From Mycolicibacterium fluoranthenivorans (GTDB lineage: Bacteria > Actinomycetota > Actinomycetes > Mycobacteriales > Mycobacteriaceae), in contig NZ_JAANOW010000001.1 of NCBI RefSeq assembly GCF_011758805.1, forward strand, positions 1,984,001 through 2,048,000: a stretch of DNA of 64,000 nucleotides. Reading direction: 5' to 3'. Both the position numbers and the translations under genes were made by a program. The notes beneath the pieces are model-generated. The model had not been told where the DNA came from and ran no database searches. It worked only from the letters and a program-made list of their open reading frames with translations. Positions 27,309 through 36,925 of this stretch are shown here, piece by piece (the stretch's first letter is position 1; each line of letters begins with the position of its first letter).

Positions 27309-28969
27309 ATGCGGCGTGGTGGAAAACCGCTGTCGTCTATCAGATCTACCCCCGCAGCTTCGCCGACTCCGACGGCGACGGGATCGGTGATCTGGGCGGG
27401 ATCATCGAGCGGCTGGACCATCTGCACGATCTCGGCGTCGACGTCATCTGGTTGTCCCCGATCTACCGCTCACCCCAGACCGACAACGGATATGACGTCA
27501 GTGACTATCGCGATATCGATCCGCTGTTCGGCACGCTCGCCGACTTCGACGGGCTGATCGCCAAGGTGCACGCCCTGGGGATGAAACTGGTGATGGACCT
27601 GGTGGTCAACCACACCTCCGATGAGCACCCGTGGTTCGTCGATTCGCGATCGGCACGCGGAAACCCCAAGCGGGACTGGTATATCTGGCGAGACGCCCGC
27701 GGTGGCGCGGTGCCCAACAACTGGGAGTCGTTCTTCTCCGGGCCGGCCTGGCAGTGGGACGAATTCACCGGCCAGTACTACCTGCACCTGTTCGCCCGTA
27801 AACAGCCAGACCTCAACTGGGCGAACCCCGATGTGCGAAAAGCCCTGCGGGACATGATGGTGTGGTGGCTGGACCGCGGGGTCGACGGATTCCGGATGGA
27901 CGTCATCAACTTCATCTCCAAAGCCGACGGGCTGCCCGACACCATCTCGCCGCAGCAGCGCTTCGTCGTCGGAGACGCCGTACACACCTACCTCGCCGAA
28001 CTCGCCGACACCGTGTTCGATGGCCGCGCCGGGGAATTCCTCACCATCGGTGAGATGCCCGGTGTCACAACCGAAGAGGCACGGCTCTACACCGATCCGG
28101 CGCGCGGTGAGCTGGACATGGTGTTCCAGTTCGAGCATATGTCGGTCGACCAGCGCCCGGAGAACAAGTTCGACGATATCGGTCTCGACCTGGTCGCTCT
28201 GAAGACCGCGTTGCACCGGTGGCAGTCAGCACTGGCGGATGTCGGGTGGAACAGTCTTTACTGGAACAACCATGACCAGCCGCGTGTGGTGAGCCGGTTC
28301 GGCGATGACCACCCGGACCACTGGGCCGCCTCGGCCAAGGCACTGGCCGCCGTACTGCACGGGATGCGGGGTACCCCGTTCGTCTACCAGGGTGAAGAGA
28401 TCGGAATGACCAACTACCCGTTCCGTTTTCCGCAGGAATACGCCGATATCGAATCGGTGAACTACTTCCGCAGCGTCCTCGACCAAGGCTGGGATTCGGC
28501 AGCCGCGCTGGCCGGACTGGCGAAGATGAGCCGCGACAACGCCCGCACCCCCATGCAGTGGGATGCCGGACCCCACGCCGGATTCAGCTCCGAAAAGCCT
28601 TGGCTGCCGGTCAACCCCAACCACAGCTGGCTCAACGTCGCAGCGCAGACAGCGGCAGCGGATTCGGTACTCGCGCACTATCGCGCCCTCATCCGGCTTC
28701 GGCACGAGCTGCCCGTGCTGGTGGACGGCGATTTCACGCCCGTGATGGCCGATGACCCGCAGATCTGGGCCTATACCAGGGCGACTGCGCAGGAAAAGCT
28801 GCTGGTGATCGCGAACTGCGGGCGCACCACGCGAACGGTGGATGTCGGCCTCGAATGGATGTCGGCTGAGTTGGTGCTCGGCAACGTGTCCGGTACTGCG
28901 GCCGCGCTGACATCGACCTCACTCGCTCTGTCGGGTTGGGAAGCCCGGATCTACTGCCTCGGCTCCTGA
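27305..28969 (+). CDS. GH13 alpha-glucosidase (oligo-1,6-glucosidase/trehalose hydrolase type)
   Basis: 554 residues. GH13 regions are all present: DLVVNHTS (I), GFRMDVINF (II, nucleophile Asp), FLTIGEMPG (III, acid/base Glu) and NNHDQPR (IV). The N-terminal WWKTAVVYQIYPRSFADSDGDGIGDL pattern and QPDLNW motif match the GH13_31 exo-alpha-glucosidases. The GTG at 27305 overlaps the glycosyltransferase stop (GTGA), so the two are translationally coupled and may handle the same alpha-glucan or glucoside. Confidence 0.92.
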   Translation: MNAAWWKTAVVYQIYPRSFADSDGDGIGDLGGIIERLDHLHDLGVDVIWLSPIYRSPQTDNGYDVSDYRDIDPLFGTLADFDGLIAKVHALGMKLVMDLVVNHTSDEHPWFVDSRSARGNPKRDWYIWRDARGGAVPNNWESFFSGPAWQWDEFTGQYYLHLFARKQPDLNWANPDVRKALRDMMVWWLDRGVDGFRMDVINFISKADGLPDTISPQQRFVVGDAVHTYLAELADTVFDGRAGEFLTIGEMPGVTTEEARLYTDPARGELDMVFQFEHMSVDQRPENKFDDIGLDLVALKTALHRWQSALADVGWNSLYWNNHDQPRVVSRFGDDHPDHWAASAKALAAVLHGMRGTPFVYQGEEIGMTNYPFRFPQEYADIESVNYFRSVLDQGWDSAAALAGLAKMSRDNARTPMQWDAGPHAGFSSEKPWLPVNPNHSWLNVAAQTAAADSVLAHYRALIRLRHELPVLVDGDFTPVMADDPQIWAYTRATAQEKLLVIANCGRTTRTVDVGLEWMSAELVLGNVSGTAAALTSTSLALSGWEARIYCLGS

Positions 28970-29072
28970 TCGGCGGATGGTCGGCGTTCGGCGTACAGTG
29001 AAGGAATCAAAGGTGTTCGGCGGGGTGAACTCCCTGAGGTACTGAGACCTGCGTCTGCCACGAGTCAGATTC

Positions 29073-29093
29073 ACCCGTTCCGACGAAACGGGT
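29073..29093 (+). promoter_or_regulatory. Stem-loop in the Anbu leader
   Basis: ACCCGTT (29073-29079) pairs with AACGGGT (29087-29093) around a seven-base loop, 28 bases ahead of the chosen GTG. It could be an operator or a leader hairpin; function is unknown. Confidence 0.35.
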
Positions 29094-29120
29094 AATTCAC
29101 ATGTGTGGCAGGGGTATCTC

Positions 29121-29846
29121 GTGACGTACTGCATCGGCGTGATGCTGAACGACGGACTCATCTTCGCCTCTGATTCCCGCACGAATGCCGGCGTGGACAA
29201 CGTCGCCAAGTTCTGCAAGATGACGGTGTTCGAGATTCCCGGCAATCGGGTGATCGTGCTGCTCAGTTCGGGGAATCTGGCCGGCACCCAGGCTATCGTC
29301 AGCGTGCTGACGCAGCGGTGCGCGGATGGCGCCGCGACCACCAATCTGCTCGGCGCCACAACGATGTTCGACGTCGCTCGGCTGGTCTCGGATGCGATGC
29401 GCGAGACCGAGGAACGCGATGCGAAATACTTGAACGGCAACGCGGTCGGGTTCAACGCGTCGTTCATCGTCGGCGGGCAGCTGGCCGGTGAACCGATGAG
29501 GCTGTTCCGCATCTATGCGGAGGGCAACTTCATCGAGGCCGGGACGGACACGCTGTTTCTACAAACGGGGGAGACGAAGTACGGCAAGCCGATCCTCGAT
29601 CGTGTCCTCGCACCGGACACGTCGCTGGCTGATGCCACGAAATGTGTTCTGGTTTCCTTTGATTCGACCATGCGCAGCAACTTATCGGTGGGAATGCCGA
29701 TCGACTTCCTCAGTTACGAACGCGACAGCCTGGTGGTGCGGCGGCGGCGATTCGACGACGAGGACCCGTACTTCACCGCCGTCGGGGAGGCGTGGAGCGA
29801 AGGTACCCGCGCGGTGTTCAGCAGGCTGCCCGAACTTCATTGGTGA
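29121..29846 (+). CDS. Anbu, proteasome-related peptidase
   Basis: 241 residues. Starting at GTG 29121 places Thr at position 2 (M-T-Y-C-I-G-V), which after Met removal becomes the N-terminal nucleophile of the Ntn-hydrolase fold. The SDSRTNAG motif and LLSSGNLAGTQ fit the Anbu (ancestral beta subunit) family rather than HslV or PrcB. AGGGG lies upstream of this start; the earlier GTG at 29103 would bury the threonine. It is followed by a transglutaminase-like gene, a typical Anbu partner, but the ATP-grasp and alpha-E genes often found with Anbu are not here. Confidence 0.88.
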   Translation: MTYCIGVMLNDGLIFASDSRTNAGVDNVAKFCKMTVFEIPGNRVIVLLSSGNLAGTQAIVSVLTQRCADGAATTNLLGATTMFDVARLVSDAMRETEERDAKYLNGNAVGFNASFIVGGQLAGEPMRLFRIYAEGNFIEAGTDTLFLQTGETKYGKPILDRVLAPDTSLADATKCVLVSFDSTMRSNLSVGMPIDFLSYERDSLVVRRRRFDDEDPYFTAVGEAWSEGTRAVFSRLPELHW

Positions 29847-29894
29847 TGGGCAGCAGCCCTGCGCGAAAACTAGCTTGAGAGATCGCGAGACAAT

Positions 29895-30701
29895 ATGAAA
29901 ATCAACGTCGGCTTCGAGATGATCTTCGAATGCCCCAAACCCACCCCGATGATCTTCAACCTCAACGTGCATTACACCCGAGTCTCGGATCTCCTCGGCC
30001 GTGACGCACTGATGGTCGACCCGCCGGTGCCGATGAAGGCCTACCGCGACGACTTCGGCAATTGGTGCACCCGCATCGTCGCGCCGACGGGACGCAGCCG
30101 GGTCAGTGCCGACGCGACCGTCACCGACAGCGGGCTGCCCGACGCACTGGTTCCCGGGGCGCGCCAGACAGCCGTGGAGGACCTACCCGACGACACACTG
30201 ATCTTCCTGCTCGGCAGCCGGTACTGCGATACCGATCGGTTGTCGCAGACCGCATGGGACCTCTTCGGGCAGACACCCACCGGCTGGGACCGCGTGCAGG
30301 CGATCTGTGACTACGTGCACCGCCACATCACCTTCGACTATGAGCAGGCGGACAACACGCGGACGGCGCTGGAGGCGTTCACCGGACGGGTCGGGGTGTG
30401 TCGGGACTTCACCCATCTGGCCGTCGCCTTCTGCCGGTGCATGAACATTCCGGCGCGGTACTGCACCGGCTATCTGGGCGATATCGGAATGCCCCCGCCC
30501 TATGGCCCGATGGACTTCGCGGCCTGGTTCGAGGTGTTCCTGGACGGGCAATGGCACACCTTCGACGCACGCAACAACGTGCCGCGCATCGGCCGAGTGC
30601 TGATCGCCCGCGGACGCGATGCCGCCGATGTCGCGCTCAGCAACGCGTTCGGGGCCAATACCTTGACGGGTTTTCGGGTGTGGACCGACGAGGTCGGCTG
30701 A
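29895..30701 (+). CDS. Transglutaminase-like cysteine protease
   Basis: 268 residues. The N-terminal beta domain is followed by the transglutaminase core: catalytic Cys in GRVGVCRDFTHLAVAFCR, His in WFEVFLDGQWHTFDARNN, and the Asp in the same segment. This is the Anbu-associated type of transglutaminase-like protein. ATG 29895 follows the Anbu gene by 48 bases. It is convergent with the SDR gene. Confidence 0.88.
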   Translation: MKINVGFEMIFECPKPTPMIFNLNVHYTRVSDLLGRDALMVDPPVPMKAYRDDFGNWCTRIVAPTGRSRVSADATVTDSGLPDALVPGARQTAVEDLPDDTLIFLLGSRYCDTDRLSQTAWDLFGQTPTGWDRVQAICDYVHRHITFDYEQADNTRTALEAFTGRVGVCRDFTHLAVAFCRCMNIPARYCTGYLGDIGMPPPYGPMDFAAWFEVFLDGQWHTFDARNNVPRIGRVLIARGRDAADVALSNAFGANTLTGFRVWTDEVG

Positions 30702-30717
30702 GCCACGCGGCCGGCCG

Positions 30718-31458
30718 TCAGACCTGAATCTGCCCACCGTCGACGGCCAGCTCTGCGCCGGTCATGAAGCTGCTCTGGTCCGAGGCCAGGAACAGGACGG
30801 CTGCGGCAATCTCCTCCGGCTTGCCGACCCGCTTGAGCGGCAGATTGGCCGCCATACCGTCGAGCAACTCCTGCTGTTGATCGGCGGGCGCCAGGCCGGT
30901 GAGGCCCGGGGTTTCGATCGGTCCGGGCACGATGGTGTTCACCCGGATCTTGCGGTCGGCCAGCTCGGCGGCCCAGGTGCGGCCCAGCGAGCGGATGGCC
31001 GCCTTGGACGCGGCGTAGAGCCCGAACGCCGGCATACCTTCGGAGGCGGCGGTGGAGCCGGCCAGGATGATGGAGGCGCCGTCGTTGAGCAGCGGCAGCG
31101 TCTTCTGCACGGTGAAGACCGTGCCGGCGACGTTGCGGTCGAAGTTGTCCCGGTAGTGCTGCGGCGTCACGTCGGCGAGGGTGGCGAAGTCGCCGCCGCC
31201 GGCATTGGCGAAGACGATGTCCAGGCCCGCGCCGTGCGCCGCGATCTCGGCGGCCAGGGTGTCGAGTTCCTCGGGCTTGCTGATATCGCTCTGTACACCG
31301 TGGGCGCCGATCGACGCGGCCGCCGCGTCGAGGCGGGCGCGGTCGCGGCCGGTGATGAAGACGTAGGCGCCTTCATCGGCGAGCCGTTTGGCGGTGGCCA
31401 GGCCGATGCCTGAGGTCCCACCGGTGACCAGTGCTGTCTTGCCGTCGAGCTGTCCCAT
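30718..31458 (-). CDS. Classical short-chain dehydrogenase/reductase
   Basis: 246 residues. TGGTSGIG binds the cofactor, NAG is present in FANAGGG, and the catalytic Ser (LAGST) and Y-x3-K (YAASK) are in order. The tail DQSSFMTGAELAVDGG is standard. The Arg in TGRDRARL suggests NADPH. A 20-bp palindrome 48 bases upstream matches one ahead of the NTF2-like gene, so the two genes appear to be in one MarR regulon. Confidence 0.9.
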   Translation of the reverse strand: MGQLDGKTALVTGGTSGIGLATAKRLADEGAYVFITGRDRARLDAAAASIGAHGVQSDISKPEELDTLAAEIAAHGAGLDIVFANAGGGDFATLADVTPQHYRDNFDRNVAGTVFTVQKTLPLLNDGASIILAGSTAASEGMPAFGLYAASKAAIRSLGRTWAAELADRKIRVNTIVPGPIETPGLTGLAPADQQQELLDGMAANLPLKRVGKPEEIAAAVLFLASDQSSFMTGAELAVDGGQIQV

Positions 31459-31505
31459 GATCGGGCTCCGTCCCTATGTGGTTCGTGCGGTTCGCCCGCT
31501 ACAAC

Positions 31506-31525
31506 ATAGGTGATACATCACCTAT
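31506..31525. promoter_or_regulatory. Operator palindrome ahead of SDR gene
   Basis: ATAGGTGATACATCACCTAT is a perfect 9-2-9 inverted repeat. Its core TAGGTGAT-N2-ATCACCTA is shared with the palindrome at 31891-31910. It overlaps the last codons of the NTF2-like gene and lies upstream of the SDR start. Confidence 0.75.
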
Positions 31526-31881
31526 TCCGGTGTGAGTACCGTCCACAGTCTGGCGATGTGGTCATCGATGATCTCGGCCACGTCGAAACCCGATGCCACG
31601 GCGGTGTCGTCCGGGGTGCGCACCTCCCAGGCCAGGAATCCCAGGCCGCGGGTCCCGCGGACCGGCCCGGCCTTCACGAAATGCAGACCGGGAAGCTTTT
31701 CCTGCAGTTCAGCGGCCTTGGTATTGAGTTCGTCGTGGCCGGTGGCGATGCCCTCGTCATCGAGCCACTGCACGTCAGGCGCGTACGTCGTCGCGATCGC
31801 CGCGGCGCGGCGCTGCGGGTCCCGTTCGTCGAACACGGCCAGCAGATTGGCTTCCATCAGCCGGGTGATGATCTCAGTCAT
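31522..31881 (-). CDS. SnoaL/NTF2-like protein
   Basis: 119 residues. The start MTEIITRLMEANLLAVFDERDPQRRAAAIATTYAPDVQWLDDEG follows the pattern of nuclear-transport-factor-2-like proteins (SnoaL-like), which are small cone-shaped binders or isomerases. No catalytic set can be assigned. It lies between its MarR regulator and the SDR gene, all on the minus strand. Confidence 0.8.
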   Translation of the reverse strand: MTEIITRLMEANLLAVFDERDPQRRAAAIATTYAPDVQWLDDEGIATGHDELNTKAAELQEKLPGLHFVKAGPVRGTRGLGFLAWEVRTPDDTAVASGFDVAEIIDDHIARLWTVLTPE

Positions 31882-31890
31882 GACGCTCCT

Positions 31891-31910
31891 TTAGGTGATT
31901 AATCACCTAA
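31891..31910. promoter_or_regulatory. Operator palindrome ahead of NTF2-like gene
   Basis: TTAGGTGATTAATCACCTAA is a perfect 20-bp palindrome ten bases upstream of the ATG at 31881 and just after the MarR stop. It shares its core with 31506-31525. Confidence 0.78.
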
Positions 31911-31913
31911 ATA

Positions 31914-32417
31914 CTAGCCCGGCGCGGGCGGGAGCGAGCTGTTGTGATTGAGGTTGACGTGAATGTGCTCCAGCGCCGCGGTGAACGGGGCGAGCAAGTT
32001 GTCGGGCAGGGGATCGAAGAACAGCCGTCGCACCAGGTCGACGTGCCGGGGCGCGGCTTCCTCGATGGCCTGGCGTCCGTTCGGGGTGAGCACGACCTTG
32101 GTGATGCGCCCGTCGTCGGCGCTGGGCCGGCGTTCGGCAAGACCGCGTTCTTCCATGCGGCGCAGCTGATGTGACAGTCGGCTGCGTTCCCAGCCGATCT
32201 GCGCGGCAAGATCACTGACCCGCATGCCCTCGTCTTTCGCGCCGCTCAGCGCCACCAGCACGTCGTAGTCGGCCAAGGATAGATTCGAGTCGGCTTGCAG
32301 CTGGCGGTTCATTTCGTAGCTCATCCGCAGTTGCACGCGCATATAGGCCACCCAGGCGCGTTGCTGCTTGGGCGTCAGCCATTCCTGCTTTGGTGATGTG
32401 TCCCGCTTCTTCGGCAC
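31914..32417 (-). CDS. MarR-family transcriptional regulator
   Basis: 167 residues from GTG 32417. The winged-helix region reads GMRVSDLAAQIGWERSRLSHQLRRMEERGLAERRPSADDGR, with the usual wing (RITKVVLTPNGRQAIEEA). The long N-terminal helix (QQRAWVAYMRVQLRMSYEMNRQL) is for dimerisation. It diverges from an MmpL gene, as Rv0678 does from mmpS5-mmpL5 in M. tuberculosis. The visible palindromic operators are on its other side, ahead of the NTF2-like and SDR genes. Confidence 0.9.
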   Translation of the reverse strand: MPKKRDTSPKQEWLTPKQQRAWVAYMRVQLRMSYEMNRQLQADSNLSLADYDVLVALSGAKDEGMRVSDLAAQIGWERSRLSHQLRRMEERGLAERRPSADDGRITKVVLTPNGRQAIEEAAPRHVDLVRRLFFDPLPDNLLAPFTAALEHIHVNLNHNSSLPPAPG

Positions 32418-32462
32418 CTCATGAGTATGACCCGATATTGCGCCCGAGTCTGGGAAGTCCAG

Positions 32463-32492
32463 TTGACACGCGATGCTTTGACGGACTAGGTA
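32463..32492 (+). promoter_or_regulatory. Candidate promoter of MmpL gene
   Basis: TTGACA at 32463-32468 and TAGGTA at 32487-32492 are 18 bases apart, about 70 bases ahead of the MmpL start, in the MarR-MmpL intergenic space. Confidence 0.4.
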
Positions 32493-32561
32493 TATTACGC
32501 GTGACTGCGCAGATGTAGTGCCGACGAGCTCCCCACGGGCCGGGGCCTGATCGGAGTGTCG

Positions 32562-35414
32562 ATGACTGCTAGCACCACTGAACAGCGATCCAAGATCGCC
32601 CACCTCATCCGGGTGCTCTCGGTGCCGATCCTGATCGGCTGGATTCTGCTCAACGTCGCCACCAGCGTCCTCGTGCCGCAGCTGGAGGAGGTCGGGGAGG
32701 CCCACACCGTCGGGCTCAGCTCCAAAGACGCGCCCGCCATGATCTCGATGAAGCGCATCGGCTCGAACTTCCAGGAGTTCTCTTCCGACAGCAACGCCAT
32801 GATCGTGCTGGAAAGCGACCAGGCCCTGGAGGCCGACGCCCACCACTATTACGACGAGCTGATCGCGAAGTTCCGGGCCGATCCCGCGCATGTCGAGCAT
32901 GTGGCCGACTTCTGGGGTGATCCGCTGACCGCGGCAGGTGCCCAGAGCGAGGACGGTAAGGCTGCCTACGTCCAGCTGTATCTGAAGGGCAACCAGGGCG
33001 AGACGCGGGCCAACGACTCGGTGGCCGCGGTGCGCGACATCATCGCGAAGAATCCGCCGCCGCCCGGCCTACAGGTCTTCGTCACCGGTGGCGCGCCGCT
33101 GATCTCCGACCAGCACCACGCCGGCGACAAGAGCATCGCCCTGGTCACCGCGATCACCCTCGGTGTCATCGCCCTCATGCTGCTGATCGTCTACCGCTCC
33201 CTGGTCACCATGCTGCTGATCATGGTGATGGTGTTCATGGAGTTGGGCGCCGCGCGCGGGGTGGTCGCGTTCCTGGCCAACACCAACATCATCGGGCTGT
33301 CGACGTTCGCGGTGAACCTGTTGACGCTGCTGGTGATCGCCGCAGGCACCGACTACGCCATCTTCGCCATCGGGCGATACCAGGAGGCCCGCGGCGCCGG
33401 CGAAGATAAAGAGACCGCCTACTACACGATGTTCCACGGCACCGGGCATGTGGTGCTGGGTTCGGGGATGACGATCGCCGGCGCCATGCTGTGCCTGTCG
33501 TTTACCAAGCTGCCGTACTTCCAGACCATGGGCGTGCCCTGCGCCATCGGCACGTTCGTGGCCGTGATCGCGGCGCTGACGCTGGGCCCGGCGATCATCA
33601 CCATCGGCAGCCGCTTCGGCCGCTTCGAACCCAAGCGGGCCATCCGCTCCCGCGGTTGGCGCCGGGTGGGTATCACCGTGGTCCGCTGGCCCGGCCCGGT
33701 TCTGGTGGCCACGTTGGCGCTGGCGCTCATCGGCCTGGTGACGCTGCCCGGATACAAGACCAACTACGACGCGCGCAAGTATCTGCCGACCGATATCGCC
33801 GCCAATGTCGGATATGCGGCGGCGGAACGGCATTTCAGCGCCGCCCGGATGAATCCCGACCTGCTGATGGTCGAAAGCGACCACGACCTGCGAAACTCGG
33901 CCGACTTCCTGGTGATCAACAAGATCGCCAAAGCCATTCTCGCGGTGCCCGGCATCGGCAAGGTGCAGACCATCACTCGGCCCAACGGCAAGCCGATCGA
34001 GCACACCACGATTCCGTTCATGCTCGGCCAGCAGGGCGCGACCCAGAAGATGAACGAGAAGTACCAGCAGGACAACTTCGCCCAGATGCTCAAACAGGCC
34101 GACGATATGCAGGCCAACGTCGAGACCATGGAGAAGATGTCGTCGGTCACCGAGCAGATGGCGGAGACCATGCACTCGATGGTGCAGCGGACCACCGACA
34201 TGACCATCGATATCGCCGAATTACGGGACCACATCGCCGATTTCGATGATTTTCTGCGGCCCCTGCGCAACTACCTGTACTGGGAACCGCACTGCTACGA
34301 CATTCCGTCGTGTTGGTCGATCCGGTCGATCTTCGATGCCCTCGACGGTATCGACACCATGACCGACGACATCCAGAAGCTGCTGCCCGATTTGAAGCGC
34401 ATGGACACCCTGATGCCGCAGATGGTGGCGCTCATGCCGGAGAACATCCGGGTGATGAAGAACATGCGCGACCAGATGCTGACCATGTACCAGACCCAGA
34501 AGGGTATTCAGGATCAGCAGTCGGCCGCGGGGGATCAGACCAACGCGATGGGGCAGGCGTTCGACGACGCGCTGAATGATGACACCTTCTATCTGCCGCC
34601 GGAAGCCTTCAACAACAAGGACTTCAAGCGCGGGATGAGCAACTTCATCTCACCGGACGGCAAGTCGGTGCGGTTCATCATCAGCCACGACGGCGATCCG
34701 GCCACACCCGAAGGCATCTCGAACGTCGAGCCGGTCAAGCAGGCGGCCAGGGAGGCCATCAAGGGCACCCCGCTGGAGGGCTCGAAGATCTTCCTGTCCG
34801 GGACGGCCGCGACGTATAAGGACATGCACGACGGGGCCTACTACGACCTGCTGATCGCCGGAATCGCCGCAGCCTCACTGATTTTCATGATCATGCTGCT
34901 GATCACCCGGTCGCTGGTGGCGGCCGCGGTCATCGTGGGCACCGTGCTGCTGTCGCTCGGGGCATCGTTCGGTATGTCAGTGCTGTTGTGGCAGCACATC
35001 CTTGGCCTGGAACTGCACTGGATGGTGCTGCCGATGGCGGTGATCCTGCTGCTGGCGGTCGGCTCGGACTACAACCTGCTGCTGGTATCGCGGTTCAAGG
35101 AAGAGCTCCACGGTGGGCTCAAGACCGGGATCATCCGCGCGATGGCGGGCACCGGTTCGGTGGTCACCTCGGCGGGCCTGGTGTTCGCTGCGACCATGGC
35201 GTCGTTCGCATTCAGCGATCTGAAGGTGATGGCCCAGGTGGGTACAACGATCGCGCTGGGCCTGCTGTTCGACACGCTGGTGGTGCGGTCGTTCATGACA
35301 CCCGCGGTGGCGGCGCTGCTGGGCAAGTGGTTCTGGTGGCCGCAGATCATCCGGCCGGAGCATTCGGACCGGAGGTTGGCGGCAGCGGGAGTGGAGCCCG
35401 TCGCGGCCCGGTGA
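32562..35414 (+). CDS. MmpL-family RND transporter
   Basis: 950 residues. Proton-relay pairs are in [14 protein letters not shown] and [14 protein letters not shown]. Between the two halves a helical region (about residues 500-650; [24 protein letters not shown]) is the coiled-coil periplasmic insert of the MmpL4/MmpL5 group. ATG 32562 has GGAG five bases upstream; GTG 32556 overlaps that site. MmpL4/5-type transporters normally follow an mmpS gene, which is absent here. Likely a lipid or siderophore exporter or an efflux pump; substrate unknown. Confidence 0.92.
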   Translation: MTASTTEQRSKIAHLIRVLSVPILIGWILLNVATSVLVPQLEEVGEAHTVGLSSKDAPAMISMKRIGSNFQEFSSDSNAMIVLESDQALEADAHHYYDELIAKFRADPAHVEHVADFWGDPLTAAGAQSEDGKAAYVQLYLKGNQGETRANDSVAAVRDIIAKNPPPPGLQVFVTGGAPLISDQHHAGDKSIALVTAITLGVIALMLLIVYRSLVTMLLIMVMVFMELGAARGVVAFLANTNIIGLSTFAVNLLTLLVIAAGTDYAIFAIGRYQEARGAGEDKETAYYTMFHGTGHVVLGSGMTIAGAMLCLSFTKLPYFQTMGVPCAIGTFVAVIAALTLGPAIITIGSRFGRFEPKRAIRSRGWRRVGITVVRWPGPVLVATLALALIGLVTLPGYKTNYDARKYLPTDIAANVGYAAAERHFSAARMNPDLLMVESDHDLRNSADFLVINKIAKAILAVPGIGKVQTITRPNGKPIEHTTIPFMLGQQGATQKMNEKYQQDNFAQMLKQADDMQANVETMEKMSSVTEQMAETMHSMVQRTTDMTIDIAELRDHIADFDDFLRPLRNYLYWEPHCYDIPSCWSIRSIFDALDGIDTMTDDIQKLLPDLKRMDTLMPQMVALMPENIRVMKNMRDQMLTMYQTQKGIQDQQSAAGDQTNAMGQAFDDALNDDTFYLPPEAFNNKDFKRGMSNFISPDGKSVRFIISHDGDPATPEGISNVEPVKQAAREAIKGTPLEGSKIFLSGTAATYKDMHDGAYYDLLIAGIAAASLIFMIMLLITRSLVAAAVIVGTVLLSLGASFGMSVLLWQHILGLELHWMVLPMAVILLLAVGSDYNLLLVSRFKEELHGGLKTGIIRAMAGTGSVVTSAGLVFAATMASFAFSDLKVMAQVGTTIALGLLFDTLVVRSFMTPAVAALLGKWFWWPQIIRPEHSDRRLAAAGVEPVAAR

Positions 35415-35422
35415 ACCGGCTT

Positions 35423-35446
35423 CGGCCGGGGCTTGCGCCCCGGCCG
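35423..35446. terminator. Bidirectional terminator hairpin
   Basis: CGGCCGGGGC pairs perfectly with GCCCCGGCCG around the loop TTGC. It sits between the convergent MmpL and Ibp1-like genes and could stop both. Confidence 0.7.
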
Positions 35447-35462
35447 TCAGCGGGTGTCCTGG

Positions 35463-35792
35463 CTAGGGGCTGGAGCTGATGGTGACGTGCGGGGTGACCT
35501 GCGGAATCTGATCCTCGGACAGGCCGATGCACGCGCCGCTGTCGGCGCCGGTGCAGGGGATACCGTCGATCTCGGGGATGTCCGGGTTGGCAGCCGTGGT
35601 GGTGAAGCCCGACGAATCCGGTGAGTTCGGCACCATGAACGGCGTGCACTGCGTGGTGAACTGGTCCTCTTCCTCACCACTGCTGCAGGCTGCCTGCGCG
35701 GTCGCGGGGTTGAGGATGACCAGCGCGGCCGGGGCGCCGAGCGCGGCCAGGGCGAAGGCGGCGGCGAGCGCACGTTTGGTCAGGTCGGGCAT
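35463..35792 (-). CDS. Ibp1-like small exported protein
   Basis: 109 residues with a Sec signal (LTKRALAAAFALAALGAPAA, cleavage after AQA). The mature part has four Cys and the block EIDGIPCTGADSGACIG, ending in TISSSP. I recall this tail from mycobacterial proteins annotated as intersectin-EH-binding protein Ibp1. Function is unknown; the name should not be read as a proven activity. The ATG at 35792 gives the clean signal peptide. Confidence 0.72.
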   Translation of the reverse strand: MPDLTKRALAAAFALAALGAPAALVILNPATAQAACSSGEEEDQFTTQCTPFMVPNSPDSSGFTTTAANPDIPEIDGIPCTGADSGACIGLSEDQIPQVTPHVTISSSP

Positions 35793-35894
35793 GGAGCGGC
35801 TCCTCGTTCTTTGATAGTCGTCAGGATTGTACGGCTGAGTCACAGAAGTCACACGGGGAACTGACGGGGTTTGTGATGGGCGCATGATGGGGAT

Positions 35895-36527
35895 ATGAAG
35901 CTGCCCGTTGTCCTCGGTCTGGTCCTGACGTTGCTGATGTTGTTCCCCGGTGTGTCGTCGGCGTCGGTGGCCGCGCCTTCCGGGGATGTGGTGACGATCG
36001 GGGATCCGGACGCGTTGGGGCAGATCGATCTCTATGTCGACCCGCTGTGCCCCTACAGCGGCAAGATGATCCGGTCGCAGGGATCCGAGATCGGGCGGCG
36101 TATCGAAGACGGCTCGCTGCGGGTGAATCTGCGATTCGTGAACTTCCTTGAAAAGTACTCCGCGAGCGGCACTTACGATGCCCGGGCGATCGGCGCGGCT
36201 TTCGTGGTGGCGGGGCAGTCCGGGGCGAGTGATGTGACGTGGCGGTTTGTGCAGCAGATCTTTTCGGCTGAGCAGCAGCCGCACGAGGGCGGCGCGACGG
36301 ATCTGTCGAATGACCAGCTGGCTGGGTTGGCCGCTTCGGTGGGTGCGCCTCCTGGTGCGGTGGATCAGATTCGGGTTGGGGTGTTTTTGGGGTACGACCC
36401 GCAGGCGATCGCGGCGTCGAACCTCGCGGTGCTGCACACGTTCCCGGAGCCCGGGGTGCCGACCGTCGTTGTCGGCGGGGAGCCGCTGGATGGGGAGTCG
36501 GATTGGTTGGCGCGGGTGCCGGGGTGA
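35895..36527 (+). CDS. Exported DsbA-like thioredoxin-fold protein with a CPYS site
   Basis: 210 residues. A signal peptide (MKLPVVLGLVLTLLMLFPGV) is followed by a DsbA-like domain: IDLYVDPLCPYSGKM is the active-site strand and helix, and PGVPTVVVGGEPL contains the cis-Pro loop. The usual CPxC is CPYS, and this is the only Cys in the protein, so it cannot be a normal disulfide oxidase. It may be an isomerase-like or structural relative. ATG 35895 is preceded by a GGGGAT ribosome site. Confidence 0.8.
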   Translation: MKLPVVLGLVLTLLMLFPGVSSASVAAPSGDVVTIGDPDALGQIDLYVDPLCPYSGKMIRSQGSEIGRRIEDGSLRVNLRFVNFLEKYSASGTYDARAIGAAFVVAGQSGASDVTWRFVQQIFSAEQQPHEGGATDLSNDQLAGLAASVGAPPGAVDQIRVGVFLGYDPQAIAASNLAVLHTFPEPGVPTVVVGGEPLDGESDWLARVPG

Positions 36528-36925
36528 GTCGTGATGATGCCGGAGGATGCCTCCGACGCTGAACGGGACTTCGCCATCGAAGTCCTGCGAAAGCTTCTGC
36601 TCCGGATCGATGCGCGGCGCGGAGCCGACGTCGACGAGGTGTCCTCACTACCTGCTGGACTTCGAGGAGAACTGGCCGAGCAATTTCTCATGGGAGGTCG
36701 GCGAGCCGCCGATATTCGCTAGGTGGGCGACCTTCGCGCCGATTTGCCGACGAATCGGTCAGGGATCCGCGCACAATCGATGGTGGTGCCCTCGGAGCCG
36801 TCTTCTTCATGGACAGGCGACCGCGTGGTCCGCGCGTCGGAGCCCGGCGCTACGCGGATCCGCGTTAGCCATCGTGTCGGTTCCCCACGCGACGCCGTCC
36901 GGCTACGTCGAAGCAGGAGGATGTC
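36528..36925. other. Stretch without a convincing gene
   Basis: A 63-codon plus-strand frame (36531-36722, starting GTG-ATG-ATG) begins three bases after the DsbA-like stop and has plausible helical composition for its first 35 residues. Another frame then gives HYLLDFEENWPSNFSWEVGE at 36648-36707, which looks more protein-like. This suggests the remains of a frameshifted small gene. I would not call either frame with confidence. Confidence 0.3.

Noticed and set aside
33069..34175. 368-codon minus-strand frame inside the MmpL gene
   Set aside because: Histidine/glutamine-rich shadow of membrane-protein codons.
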